This document shows, piece by piece, positions 7,504 through 15,742 of a stretch of DNA of 64,000 nucleotides; the first letter of the stretch is position 1, and the number at the start of each line of letters is the position of its first letter. The stretch is from an uncultured candidate division WPS-2 bacterium. GTDB taxonomy: Bacteria > Vulcanimicrobiota > Vulcanimicrobiia > Vulcanimicrobiales > Vulcanimicrobiaceae. Below the pieces are notes generated by a model. It did not search any database and was not told the origin of the DNA. It saw only the letters and a program-made list of their open reading frames with translations. The translations under genes and the position numbers were made by a program. The DNA is taken from positions 1 to 64,000 of the forward strand of contig CALEYW010000026.1 in the NCBI GenBank assembly GCA_937927945.1. Reading direction: 5' to 3'.

Positions 7504-9051
7504 GGACCCGTCGTGTTTGGCCGCACCGCCCAGCCATGAATCGGGATCCGGCGGCGACGGCGTGCCGGGCGCATTGCCCCACCAGACCGCCTTCTTCTTG
7601 CCGGGCGGGCTGATGATGCCGGCGATGTGTCCGGACGCGCCGAGCCGGAAGGTGACCTCACCCGCGAACAGCTGCGTCATGCGATAGACGGAGCGCCACG
7701 GCGCGATGTGATCTTCCGACGTCGCGACGACGTACGTCGGCGTTTCGATGCGCCCGAGATCGAGCGGGACACCATCGACTTCGAGGACGTCGGGCTTGAT
7801 CAGGTTGTTCTGGAGATACATCTGGCGCAGATAGTACGAGTGCAGCGCGGCCGGAATGCGGGTCGCGTCGCTGTTCCAATAGAGCAGATCGAACGCCGGC
7901 GCTTCCTTGCCGAGCAGATAGCGGTTGACCGCGACCTGCCAGATCAAATCGTTCGAGCGCAGCAGGTTGAACGTGTCGGCCATCTCGCGGCCGCTCAGAT
8001 AGCCCCGTTCGTTCATGCGCTCTTCGATGAACGCGATCGACTCTTCGCTGATGAACGCCTGCACGTCGCCGGGATCGGTGAAGTCGACCAGCGCCGCGAA
8101 GAACGTCGCGGTCGCGATCGGCTTCGTACCCGTACGTTCTTGGTACGCGAGCGCCATTGCGAGCAGCGTCCCGCCGATGCAATAGCCGATCGCATCGACC
8201 TGCTCGGTGCCCGCGATCTCGGCGGCCACGCGCGCGGCGGTCAGCGGCCCCAGGCGCAGGTAATCGGCCATGGTGAGTTCGCGCATCTCCGCGGTCGGGT
8301 TCCGCCACGACACGACGAACGTGTTCCGTCCAGCGTCGGTCGCATACTTGACGAAGCTGTTCGCCGGCTGCAGGTCGAGGACATAGAACTTGTTGATCCA
8401 GGGCGGCACGATGACGAGCGGGCGCGCGTACACCTCCGGCTGGGTCGGCGCGTACTGGATCAACTCGATCAGCTCGTTGCGGAAGACGACGCTGCCCGCG
8501 GTGGTCGCGACGTTGCGGCCGACTTCGAACGCGGTTCCGTCGACGAGCGCCGGCCGCCCCTCGTTCGCTTCCCGATCCGCCGCGAGATTTTGCGCGCCGT
8601 GGTGCAGGTTCGCTCCGCCGCTTTCCAGCGTCGCCGCGAGCACGTCCGGATTGAGCCACGGAACGTTGGTCGGGCTCATTGCGTCGACGAACTGCCGGGT
8701 GAAGAATTTGATCCGCTGGCGCGTCTGCGCGTCGATGCCCTCCGCTCGATCGACGGTGTCGAGGACCGCCCGGCTGGAGAGGAGATACGCCTGCTTGAGC
8801 GCGTCGAAGTACGGGTTCGCCGTCCAGGCTTCGCTGCTGAAACGCTTGTCGCCGGGCTCCGGCTCGGCGAGCGGCGCGGCGGCCGGCGAACCGGCGGCGG
8901 CACCGGCGCTCGCGACGGCGACCTCGCTCAGCGCGCGGCCGAGTTCCATCTGCGCTTCGAGGACTTCCCCAGGACTCGACAGCAGCGCCATCCACAACTC
9001 GGTGGACGCCGCTGCGATTCCGAAGGGATCGAACGGATTCGCCGGCTTCAT
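7372..9051 (-). CDS. phaC: class I poly(3-hydroxyalkanoate) synthase
   Basis: Polymerises (R)-3-hydroxyacyl-CoA into PHA granules. At 559 residues it has class I length. The lipase-like box GYCIGG carries the nucleophile Cys at about residue 291. The catalytic Asp is in VATSEDHIAPW and the His in LGASGHIAGII. The N-terminal PhaC domain (PNVPWLNPDVL-like, here TNVPWLNPDVLAATLESGG) and the PPWINKFYVLDL segment are diagnostic. The start is ATG 9051; the frame is open upstream but that sequence overlaps the hydrolase gene. It is the last gene of a leftward run boxD - ligase - hydrolase - phaC with gaps of at most 50 bp, which suggests PHA synthesis is induced together with benzoate catabolism (inference). 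Confidence 0.95.
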   Translation of the reverse strand: MKPANPFDPFGIAAASTELWMALLSSPGEVLEAQMELGRALSEVAVASAGAAAGSPAAAPLAEPEPGDKRFSSEAWTANPYFDALKQAYLLSSRAVLDTVDRAEGIDAQTRQRIKFFTRQFVDAMSPTNVPWLNPDVLAATLESGGANLHHGAQNLAADREANEGRPALVDGTAFEVGRNVATTAGSVVFRNELIELIQYAPTQPEVYARPLVIVPPWINKFYVLDLQPANSFVKYATDAGRNTFVVSWRNPTAEMRELTMADYLRLGPLTAARVAAEIAGTEQVDAIGYCIGGTLLAMALAYQERTGTKPIATATFFAALVDFTDPGDVQAFISEESIAFIEERMNERGYLSGREMADTFNLLRSNDLIWQVAVNRYLLGKEAPAFDLLYWNSDATRIPAALHSYYLRQMYLQNNLIKPDVLEVDGVPLDLGRIETPTYVVATSEDHIAPWRSVYRMTQLFAGEVTFRLGASGHIAGIISPPGKKKAVWWGNAPGTPSPPDPDSWLGGAAKHDGSSWWPDWTAWLAERSPGRVAAPAATGSATHASLADAPGTYVLVR

Positions 9052-9100
9052 CGGACGCAGGCCCTTCCTTCCCCCGCCGTCCCGCGCCTGTCGAGCGAGA

Positions 9101-9778
9101 TCAGACCGCGGCGGTGAAGGCGGCGATACGCTCGAGGACGGCCGCGGCGGCGTCGCGGTGCGGACTGTGTCCGGCCGCCGGAACGAGGAAAATCTCGCTG
9201 CGCGCGATGCGCGCGGCGATGCGATCGACCTGGGCGATCGACCCGTACTCGTCGGCGTCGCCTTGTACGACGAGGACCGGGCAGCGCACGCCGTCCGCGT
9301 ACGCCTCGATGTTCCAGTCGCGAAACCGCGGGTCGAGCCAGGCATCGTTCCAGCCGCGAAACGCGCCCTCGACGTCGTCGTGGTAGCGCGCGAGCTTGAC
9401 GCGCAGATCGCTCGCTTGCCACGCGGCGCGCGCAGCGGCGATGCTCTCTACGGAGAGGTCTTCGACGAAAACGTGCGGCGCTTGCAAGATCAGCGCCGCG
9501 GCGAGTTGCGGGTGCGTCCCGGCGCAGATCAACGCAATCGACGCGCCGTCGCTGTGGCCGAAGAGGATCGCGCGCGGGATCTCGAGCGCCGCGAGCAGTG
9601 CCGGCAGCACGACCTCGCCTTCGCGGTGCATGTACGTCATCGCACGCGGACCGTCGATCGGCTCCGAGCGGCCGTAGCCGCGGCGCGAGTAGGCGACGAC
9701 GTCGCGGCCGGTGCGCGCGGCGAGCCCCCGCGGCACGTCTTTCCACATCGCGACCGAGCCGAGCCCCTCGTGGAGCAT
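9101..9778 (-). CDS. alpha/beta hydrolase
   Basis: 225 residues from the first ATG (9778). It has the oxyanion segment MLHEGLGSVAMW, the nucleophile elbow FGHSDGAS, an acid in VVQGDADEYG and the His in PAAGHSPHRDA, a complete alpha/beta-hydrolase triad of the enol-lactonase/esterase type. The ATG at 9778 is too far in: the frame stays open upstream and encodes a typical first strand and linker (DGARLETVRWPG, then APVV directly before MLHEG), with no ATG, GTG or TTG until a CTG at 9880, which overlaps the ligase stop codon. The true start is probably that CTG. Its place among box genes suggests lactone or thioester hydrolysis in aromatic degradation (inference). Confidence 0.85.
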   Translation of the reverse strand: MLHEGLGSVAMWKDVPRGLAARTGRDVVAYSRRGYGRSEPIDGPRAMTYMHREGEVVLPALLAALEIPRAILFGHSDGASIALICAGTHPQLAAALILQAPHVFVEDLSVESIAAARAAWQASDLRVKLARYHDDVEGAFRGWNDAWLDPRFRDWNIEAYADGVRCPVLVVQGDADEYGSIAQVDRIAARIARSEIFLVPAAGHSPHRDAAAAVLERIAAFTAAV

Positions 9779-9876
9779 GACGACCGGCGCGAGGCTCGCA
9801 TCGACGCCGGGCCAGCGGACCGTCTCGAGGCGCGCGCCGTCGGCGACGACGTCGCGCGCGCGAGGATCCGTGCGGT

Positions 9877-11472
9877 TCAGACCGCGGCTCCGGGTTCGCG
9901 CAGCGCCGCTTCCCGCGCGCGCAGCACGTGGCGCTGAATCTTTCCGGTCGCCGTCTTCGGCAGTTCGGCTACGAACTCGATCGCGCGCGGATACTTGTAC
10001 GGCGCGAGCCGGCTCTTCACGTGCGTCTTCAATGCATCGGCCATTGCTGCGTCGCCGTCGTAACCGGGCTTGAGGATCACGAACGCTTTCGACTTCACCA
10101 AGCCTTCCGCATCGGCGATGCCGATCACCGCCGCTTCGAGCACGGCGTCGTGCGCGGTCAGCGCCGACTCGACCTCCGTCGGCGACACCCAGATCCCGCT
10201 GACCTTGAGCATGTCGTCGGCGCGTCCGCAGTAGACGTAGTCGCCGTTCTCGTCTTGGCGGAACTTGTCACCGGTGCGCGTCCACTCGCCGGCAAACGTA
10301 CGGCGCGTCTTCTCGCGGTTGTTCCAATAGTGGGCAGCCGCGGTGTCGCCGCAGACTTCGAGCTCGCCGAGCTCGCCGGGCGCGACGAGGTTCCCGCTCT
10401 CGTCGACGATGCGGGCCCGATAGCCCGGAACGGGCTGGCCGAGCGTCCCGTACTTCACGTGCCCCGGCCGGTTCGAGATGAAGATATGCAGCATCTCGGT
10501 CGAACCGATCCCGTCGATGATCTCGACGCCCAGGCGCGCGTTCCAGCGCCGGCCGATCTCTTCGGGCAAGCCTTCGCCGGCCGACGTGCACAGCCGCAGC
10601 GGCACCTCGCCGCGCTCGAACAGCGACGCGTCGACCAGCATCGCGCTGAACGTCGTCGGGTTGGCGCAGAGGATCGTCACCGCGTTCTCGCGCACGATGC
10701 GCGCCACGACCGCGGGCGTCGGACGCGCCGCGTGCAGGATGCTCGTCGCGCCGACGGCGAGCGGAAACGTCAGCGCGTTCCCCAGACCGTACGCGAAGAA
10801 CAGCTTCGCGACGGAGTAGACGACATCGTCTTCGCGCATGCCGAGCACGTCGCGCGCGAAGAGATCCGCCGTCCGCACCAAGCTGGTCTGCACGTGCACG
10901 GTGCCCTTCGGCTTGCCGGTCGATCCGGACGAATAGAGCCAGAAGCAGACGTCGTCGGCTCGCGTCGGCGCCGCGGCGGTCAGCGGCCGCGCGCCCTCGA
11001 CCAGCGCGGTGAACCGCACGAAGCGCTCGTCGCTCGACGTTCCGCGCGGATCGGAGAGCACGATCGTGCCGGTCCAGTCCGCCTGCCTCGCCGCGTCCAA
11101 AAACGCCGGCAGCAGCTCGATCGAGACGATCGCCGCCTTGGCGCGGCTGTCGGCAAGGATGTACGCGTAGTCGACGGGCTGGAAGAGCGTGTTGACGGGG
11201 ATCGGTACGATCCCGGCTTTGATCGCGCCGAGAAACGCGGTCGGAAAGTCGATCGTGTCGAGCAGACACAGCACGACCCGGTTCTCGATCTCCAGACCCA
11301 GGCCGAGCAGCGCGGCGCCGCAGCGGTCGACCCGCGCGGCCAGCTCGGCGTACGTGTACGCGCCGCCGTCGTCGACGAACGCGCGCTTCTGTGCTCGCGT
11401 CGCGAGGTTGCGCTCGAGCAGGTCGACGGCGCAGTTGTAGAAGTTCGGCACGGCGGACTCCGGGGACGTCAT
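9877..11472 (-). CDS. bclA: benzoate-CoA ligase
   Basis: ATP-dependent activation of benzoate to benzoyl-CoA, the entry step of the Box pathway. The 531-residue adenylate-forming enzyme has the AMP-binding P-loop-like motif LYSSGSTGKPKG (residues about 179-190), the IIDGIGSTEMLHIFISN motif characteristic of benzoate-CoA ligases, the hinge GRADDMLKVSG, and the C-terminal catalytic Lys in KTATGKIQRH. ATG 11472 overlaps the boxD stop by four bases (ATGA), so translation is likely coupled. The sequence does not tell benzoate from close analogues, but the neighbouring boxBCDR genes make benzoate the best call. Confidence 0.94.
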   Translation of the reverse strand: MTSPESAVPNFYNCAVDLLERNLATRAQKRAFVDDGGAYTYAELAARVDRCGAALLGLGLEIENRVVLCLLDTIDFPTAFLGAIKAGIVPIPVNTLFQPVDYAYILADSRAKAAIVSIELLPAFLDAARQADWTGTIVLSDPRGTSSDERFVRFTALVEGARPLTAAAPTRADDVCFWLYSSGSTGKPKGTVHVQTSLVRTADLFARDVLGMREDDVVYSVAKLFFAYGLGNALTFPLAVGATSILHAARPTPAVVARIVRENAVTILCANPTTFSAMLVDASLFERGEVPLRLCTSAGEGLPEEIGRRWNARLGVEIIDGIGSTEMLHIFISNRPGHVKYGTLGQPVPGYRARIVDESGNLVAPGELGELEVCGDTAAAHYWNNREKTRRTFAGEWTRTGDKFRQDENGDYVYCGRADDMLKVSGIWVSPTEVESALTAHDAVLEAAVIGIADAEGLVKSKAFVILKPGYDGDAAMADALKTHVKSRLAPYKYPRAIEFVAELPKTATGKIQRHVLRAREAALREPGAAV

Positions 11473-13025
11473 CCGGCGATGTGCGCGCTGCGCGCGGCGA
11501 GCGCGGCGACGACCGGCGCGGATCCCTGCACCGCGGTGCGTTGATGGTAGAACCACAGCCCGCGCAAACCGCCGAGCTCTTCGCCGCCGCCCGCGCGTCC
11601 TGGGCCGCCGTGCACGCACGACGGCAGCACGACGCCGTGCCCCGTGTGCGTCTCGCCGATCGACGGATCGACCAGCAGCACCCGGCCGTGGGACGAGCCG
11701 AGCGCGGCCGCCGAAGCGATCAGAAACTCCGCGTCCGCGCTGAACACCGAAACGACCAGCGACCCGCCGCCGCGCCGCGCCAGCGCGTACGCGTCGGCTG
11801 CGTCCTCGTATGCGACCACCGTCGCGACCGGACCGAAGATCTCGCGCACGTGCACCTGCGCGGCCTCTGCCCGCGCGCGCAATAATGTCGGCGCGACGAA
11901 CGCGCCGTTGGCCGGCGTTTCGCCGCGGTACACGATCGTCGTGACGTCGCAGAGCGAGCGGATGCGATCCTCGACGGCCGTGCGCTGCGTACGCGACACG
12001 AGCGGCCCCATCAGCGTCTCTTCGGCGGCCGGATCGCCGACCGTGACCGCGTCGAGCCCCGTACCGATCGCCTCGACGACGGCGTCGGCGTATGCGGCGG
12101 GGACGAGGACGCGCCGGATCGCCGTGCACTTCTGGCCGGCTTTGACGGTCATCTCGCGCACGACCTCGCGCACGAAGAGCGCAAACGCGAGCGTTCCCGG
12201 CGCGCCGCCGGGACCGAGCAGCGCGGCGTTGAGACTGTCGGCCTCGACGTTGATGCGCACGCCTTCGCCCCGCACGCGCGGATGGTTGCGGATCGTCTCG
12301 CCGGTCTCCGCCGAACCCGTGAACGCGATCGCGTCGCCGAACCGGACGTACTCGAGCAAGTCGCCCGCGCCGCCGCTCAGCACCGAGAGCGCGCCGACCG
12401 GCAGCACGCCGGCGTCGACGACCGCGCGCACCATCTCAACCGCCAGCAGCGCCGTCGCCGTCGCCGGCTTCGCAACGACCGGCATTCCGGCGAGCAGCGC
12501 GACCGCCGCCTTCTCCCACAGTCCCCAGGCCGGAAAGTTGAACGCGTTGATGTGGATCGCGATCCCGGGAAGCGGCACGCCCAGGTGCACGCCCTGAAAA
12601 TTCGGATCGCGCGCAAGCCGCGCCGGTTCTCCGTCGGCGAGGAACGATGCGTCGCCGAGCGCGGCGCCGATCTTCGCGTAGTACTTGAGGGTGCCGATCG
12701 CGCCGTCGACGTCGATCGCGGCATCGGCGCGCGTGTTGCCCGAGTTGCGGCGGGCGATCTCGTACCACTCCTCGCGGCGCGCGGCGAGCACGTCCGCCAC
12801 GGCCGCGAGCAGCGCGGCCCGTTCGGCGAAGGTCAGAGAGCCAAGCGCGGCGCGACCGGTTTCCCGCGCAAAGGCGAGTCCCGCGCCGAGGTCGATCCCC
12901 TCGGAGCTCGCGCGAGCGAGGACGTCGCCGGTGACCGGATCGATCAAATCGACCGGCTTACCTCGTCCCGTCAGCCAGCCTCCGCCGAGATAGCTCTGGA
13001 GCACGGCTGGTTCGCTTGCGATCAC
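11469..13025 (-). CDS. boxD: 3,4-dehydroadipyl-CoA semialdehyde dehydrogenase
   Basis: NADP-dependent oxidation of the semialdehyde formed after ring cleavage by BoxC. The 518-residue aldehyde dehydrogenase has its nucleophile in AGQKCTAIRR (Cys 300) and the general base Glu in INVEADSLN (residue 261). It lacks the hydratase domain of PaaZ but is otherwise of the PaaZ/BoxD type (INAFNFPAWGLWEK, GLRGLWFYHQRTAVQG end). It is the first gene of the leftward run. Its predicted promoter lies at 13064-13091, in the short gap to boxR. Family membership is certain; the exact substrate is inferred from the box context. Confidence 0.92.
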   Translation of the reverse strand: MIASEPAVLQSYLGGGWLTGRGKPVDLIDPVTGDVLARASSEGIDLGAGLAFARETGRAALGSLTFAERAALLAAVADVLAARREEWYEIARRNSGNTRADAAIDVDGAIGTLKYYAKIGAALGDASFLADGEPARLARDPNFQGVHLGVPLPGIAIHINAFNFPAWGLWEKAAVALLAGMPVVAKPATATALLAVEMVRAVVDAGVLPVGALSVLSGGAGDLLEYVRFGDAIAFTGSAETGETIRNHPRVRGEGVRINVEADSLNAALLGPGGAPGTLAFALFVREVVREMTVKAGQKCTAIRRVLVPAAYADAVVEAIGTGLDAVTVGDPAAEETLMGPLVSRTQRTAVEDRIRSLCDVTTIVYRGETPANGAFVAPTLLRARAEAAQVHVREIFGPVATVVAYEDAADAYALARRGGGSLVVSVFSADAEFLIASAAALGSSHGRVLLVDPSIGETHTGHGVVLPSCVHGGPGRAGGGEELGGLRGLWFYHQRTAVQGSAPVVAALAARSAHIAG

Positions 13026-13061
13026 GGGCAGGTCGACCTCATAGGAGATTCGGGTGCCTGG

Positions 13062-13073
13062 GCATTATAATGC
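13062..13073. promoter_or_regulatory. 12-bp perfect palindrome, probable BoxR operator
   Basis: GCATTATAATGC is a perfect palindrome in the boxD/boxR gap. It overlaps the predicted -10 element of the leftward boxD promoter. The same half-site, GCATTAT/ATAATGC, recurs as a spaced inverted repeat in front of boxC. A further TGCA lies at 13101-13104. BoxR and its relative BzdR are known to bind TGCA-containing operators, so repression by BoxR is the likely use (inference). Confidence 0.65.
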
Positions 13074-13091
13074 ATCAGAGAGGTTCCGCAA
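13064..13091 (-). promoter_or_regulatory. predicted sigma-70-type promoter for boxD run
   Basis: On the minus strand, TTGCGG (13091-13086) and a consensus TATAAT (13069-13064) are separated by 16 bp. The expected transcript start is about 30 bp upstream of the boxD ATG at 13025. The -10 lies inside the GCATTATAATGC palindrome, so a bound repressor would occlude it. Because the palindrome also reads TATAAT rightward (13066-13071), it might serve boxR as well, though no good rightward -35 is visible. Confidence 0.6.
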
Positions 13092-13122
13092 GCGTGATAG
13101 TGCATTTTGGTTCGAGAGGCCG

Positions 13123-14004
13123 ATGACGGCCGAATCCTCCGACGCCGACCGGGCCGACGACGCCGCCTTCTTGCGGCAGCTCGGCGACCGGGTACGCGAG
13201 CTGCGCGCCCGCCGCGGGATGACCCGCCGCATCCTCGCGAGCGATTCCGGACTCTCGGAGCGCTACCTCGCCCAGCTTGAAAGCGGTCAAGGCAACGTCT
13301 CCGTCCTGCTGTTGCGCCAGCTTGCGCGGGCGCTCGACGTCGCGCTCCCGAGGCTGCTGATCGACGAAGCGGAGCACCCGGCCGCGCTCGAGCGCGCAGT
13401 CGAACTGCTGCGCGCGCTCCCGCCCGAGCGACTGGAAGCAGCGCGCGAACTGCTGGCCCGCAGCTTTGCCGCCGGCGATCCCGAGGGGCGCCGGCGACGC
13501 ATCGCGCTGATCGGCCTGCGCGGGGCGGGGAAAACCACCCTCGGCACGATCTTGGCGGAACGGCTCGACGTCCCGTTCGTCGAGCTCGACCGCGAGATCG
13601 AACGCGCGAGCGGCGTCTCGCTCGCCACGATCTTCGACTTCTACGGTCAGGCCGGGTTCCGGCGGCTGGAACGCAGTTGCCTCGATCGCGTCTTGGAGGA
13701 GCACCCGCGCTTCGTGCTCGCCGCCGGCGGGAGCATCGTCTCCGAACCGGCGACCTTCGAGCATCTGCTCGCCGGCTGTTTCACCGTCTGGCTCCACGCC
13801 TCGCCGGCCGAGCACATGGCGCGCGTCGTAGCCCAGGGCGACATGCGGCCGATGGCCGGGAACACCGAGTCGATGGCCGACCTGGAGCGCATCCTGGCCG
13901 GACGCGAGCCGTTGTACCGCCGCGCCGACGCCGACGTCGACACCAGCGGCAAGGGGTCCGAGGAGGCGCTGCAGCTTCTCACGGCAGTCATTCCGGCACA
14001 ATAA
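13123..14004 (+). CDS. boxR: benzoate-catabolism repressor, XRE-shikimate kinase fusion
   Basis: 293-residue BoxR/BzdR-type regulator. Residues about 18-75 are an XRE helix-turn-helix (TRRILASDSGLSERYLAQLE). After a linker, residues about 125-290 form a shikimate-kinase-like domain with Walker A GLRGAGKTT (131-139) and ELDREIE. In studied BoxR/BzdR proteins this domain senses benzoyl-CoA and relieves repression; the same is expected here. ATG 13123 follows a GAGG site; the frame is open to 13054 but that part is the operator. It is divergent from boxD, and its stop codon lies inside the next operator, in front of boxC. Confidence 0.93.
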   Translation: MTAESSDADRADDAAFLRQLGDRVRELRARRGMTRRILASDSGLSERYLAQLESGQGNVSVLLLRQLARALDVALPRLLIDEAEHPAALERAVELLRALPPERLEAARELLARSFAAGDPEGRRRRIALIGLRGAGKTTLGTILAERLDVPFVELDREIERASGVSLATIFDFYGQAGFRRLERSCLDRVLEEHPRFVLAAGGSIVSEPATFEHLLAGCFTVWLHASPAEHMARVVAQGDMRPMAGNTESMADLERILAGREPLYRRADADVDTSGKGSEEALQLLTAVIPAQ

Positions 14005-14036
14005 TGCTTGCGCGCCTCGGCATTATGCAGTATAAT
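14001..14036 (+). promoter_or_regulatory. predicted boxC promoter with BoxR-type inverted repeat
   Basis: TTGCGC (14008-14013) and a perfect TATAAT (14031-14036) are spaced by 17 bp, 33 bp upstream of the boxC ATG. An inverted repeat ATAATGC (14001-14007) / GCATTAT (14020-14026) straddles the -35 and spacer; its left arm includes the boxR stop codon. The half-sites are identical to those of the palindrome in front of boxD, which argues for one regulator acting on both runs. Confidence 0.68.
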
Positions 14037-14068
14037 TCCACAAACTACTGATCCCCGCTGGAGGTCGC

Positions 14069-15739
14069 ATGGTCACGGTTGAGTCACCGGCCGATTCCCG
14101 CCCGATCACCTTCGACACTGCGCCCGACGCCTATCGCCATTGGCGGCTCGCGGTCGACGGCCGCGTCGCGACCCTCACCCTCGACATCGACGAGGATGCC
14201 GGGATCCGCCCCGGTTACAAGCTCAAGCTGAATTCGTACGACCTCGGCGTCGACATCGAATTCCACGACGCGGTGGAGCGGATTCGCTTCGAGCATCCGC
14301 AGGTCGCGTGCGTGGTGATCACCAGCGGGAAAGACCGCATGTTCTGCGCGGGCGCGAACATCTACATGCTCGGCACGTCGTCGCACGCGTGGAAAGTGAA
14401 CTTCTGCAAGTTCACCAACGAGACGCGCAACGGGATGGAAGATTCGAGCCGTCACGACGGGCTCTCGTTCATCGCGGCGGTCAACGGTGCGTGCGCCGGC
14501 GGCGGTTACGAGATCGCGCTGGCGTGCGACGAGATCCTGATGATCGACGACCGCTCGACGACCGTGTCGCTGCCGGAAGTGCCGCTGCTCGGCGTGCTGC
14601 CGGGCACCGGCGGACTCACCCGCCTCGTCGACAAACGCAAGGTGCGGCGCGATCTCGCCGACCTCTTCTGCACCAACTCCGACGGCGTCCGCGCCGAGCG
14701 CGCGCGGGCTTGGAACCTGGTCGACGCGTCGGCGACACCGTCCGAGTTCGCCTCCCTGGTGCGCGAGCACGCCGCCGCGCGCGTCGCCGCCTCGCCGCGC
14801 TCCGCGGACGCGACCGGCATCGCGCTGCGTCCGCTGTCGCGGACCATCGACGACGCCGGGTATCACTACCGCCACGTCGACGTGACGTTCGATCGCGCCG
14901 CGCGCACCGCGACCGTTCTCGTGCGCGCACCGCAGGAGCCGCAGCCCACCGACGCGGAGGAAATCGTCGCGCTCGGCGACGCCTGGTGGCCGCTTGCGAT
15001 GGCACGCGAGCTCGACGACGCGCTGCTGCTGCTGCGCACGAACGAGCTCGAACTCGGCCTGCTGGTGCTGAAGACGTCGGGCGAGGCGGACGCGGTGCTC
15101 GCGGTCGACCGCACGCTCCTGGCGCTGAGCGACCATTGGCTCGTGCACGAGACGATCGGCCTGCTGCGGCGCACGTTCGCGCGGCTCGACGTCACCTCGC
15201 GCAGCATGTACGCGATCGCCGACGAAGGGTCGTGCTTCGCCGGACTGCTCTACGAGCTCGCAGCCGCAGCCGACCGCATCTACATGCTGGCGCTCTCCGA
15301 AGGCGACGTTCCGCAAATCGTGCTGGACGAATGCAACTTCGGCCTCCTGCCGGCGGTGAACGGCCGCAGCCGCCTGGCGACGCGTTTTCTCGGCGACGAC
15401 GCCGCGCACGAACGTGCGCAGGCCGACCACGGCCGGCGCTACTCCGCCGAGGACGCGGTCGATGCGGGCCTGGCGACCGTCGCGCCCGACGACCTCGACT
15501 GGGAAGACGAGATTCGCCTGGCCCTCGAGGAGCGCGCCGCGCTCTCGCCCGACGCGTTGACCGGGATGGAAGCGAGCCTGCGTTTTCCGGGCGGCGAGAC
15601 GCTCGAGACGAAGGTCTTCGGCCGTCTCTCGGCGTGGCAGAACTGGGTGTTCTATCGTCCCAACTCCACCGGCGAGCGCGGTGCGCTCAAACTCTTCGGT
15701 ACCGGTTCCAAAGCCAACTTCGATTGGGAGCGCGTGTAG
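14069..15739 (+). CDS. boxC: 2,3-epoxybenzoyl-CoA dihydrolase
   Basis: Opens the epoxidised ring of benzoyl-CoA to 3,4-dehydroadipyl-CoA semialdehyde and formate. The 556-residue protein is a crotonase-fold enzyme of BoxC length: first crotonase domain with the oxyanion-hole segments GKDRMFCAGANIYML and AAVNGACAGGGYEIALACDEI, then a second, diverged half (LYELAAAADRIYMLALSEGD). The ATG at 14069 follows a TGGAGG site. It is three bases from boxB and so is certainly co-transcribed with it. Confidence 0.96.
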   Translation: MVTVESPADSRPITFDTAPDAYRHWRLAVDGRVATLTLDIDEDAGIRPGYKLKLNSYDLGVDIEFHDAVERIRFEHPQVACVVITSGKDRMFCAGANIYMLGTSSHAWKVNFCKFTNETRNGMEDSSRHDGLSFIAAVNGACAGGGYEIALACDEILMIDDRSTTVSLPEVPLLGVLPGTGGLTRLVDKRKVRRDLADLFCTNSDGVRAERARAWNLVDASATPSEFASLVREHAAARVAASPRSADATGIALRPLSRTIDDAGYHYRHVDVTFDRAARTATVLVRAPQEPQPTDAEEIVALGDAWWPLAMARELDDALLLLRTNELELGLLVLKTSGEADAVLAVDRTLLALSDHWLVHETIGLLRRTFARLDVTSRSMYAIADEGSCFAGLLYELAAAADRIYMLALSEGDVPQIVLDECNFGLLPAVNGRSRLATRFLGDDAAHERAQADHGRRYSAEDAVDAGLATVAPDDLDWEDEIRLALEERAALSPDALTGMEASLRFPGGETLETKVFGRLSAWQNWVFYRPNSTGERGALKLFGTGSKANFDWERV

Positions 15740-15742
15740 ACC

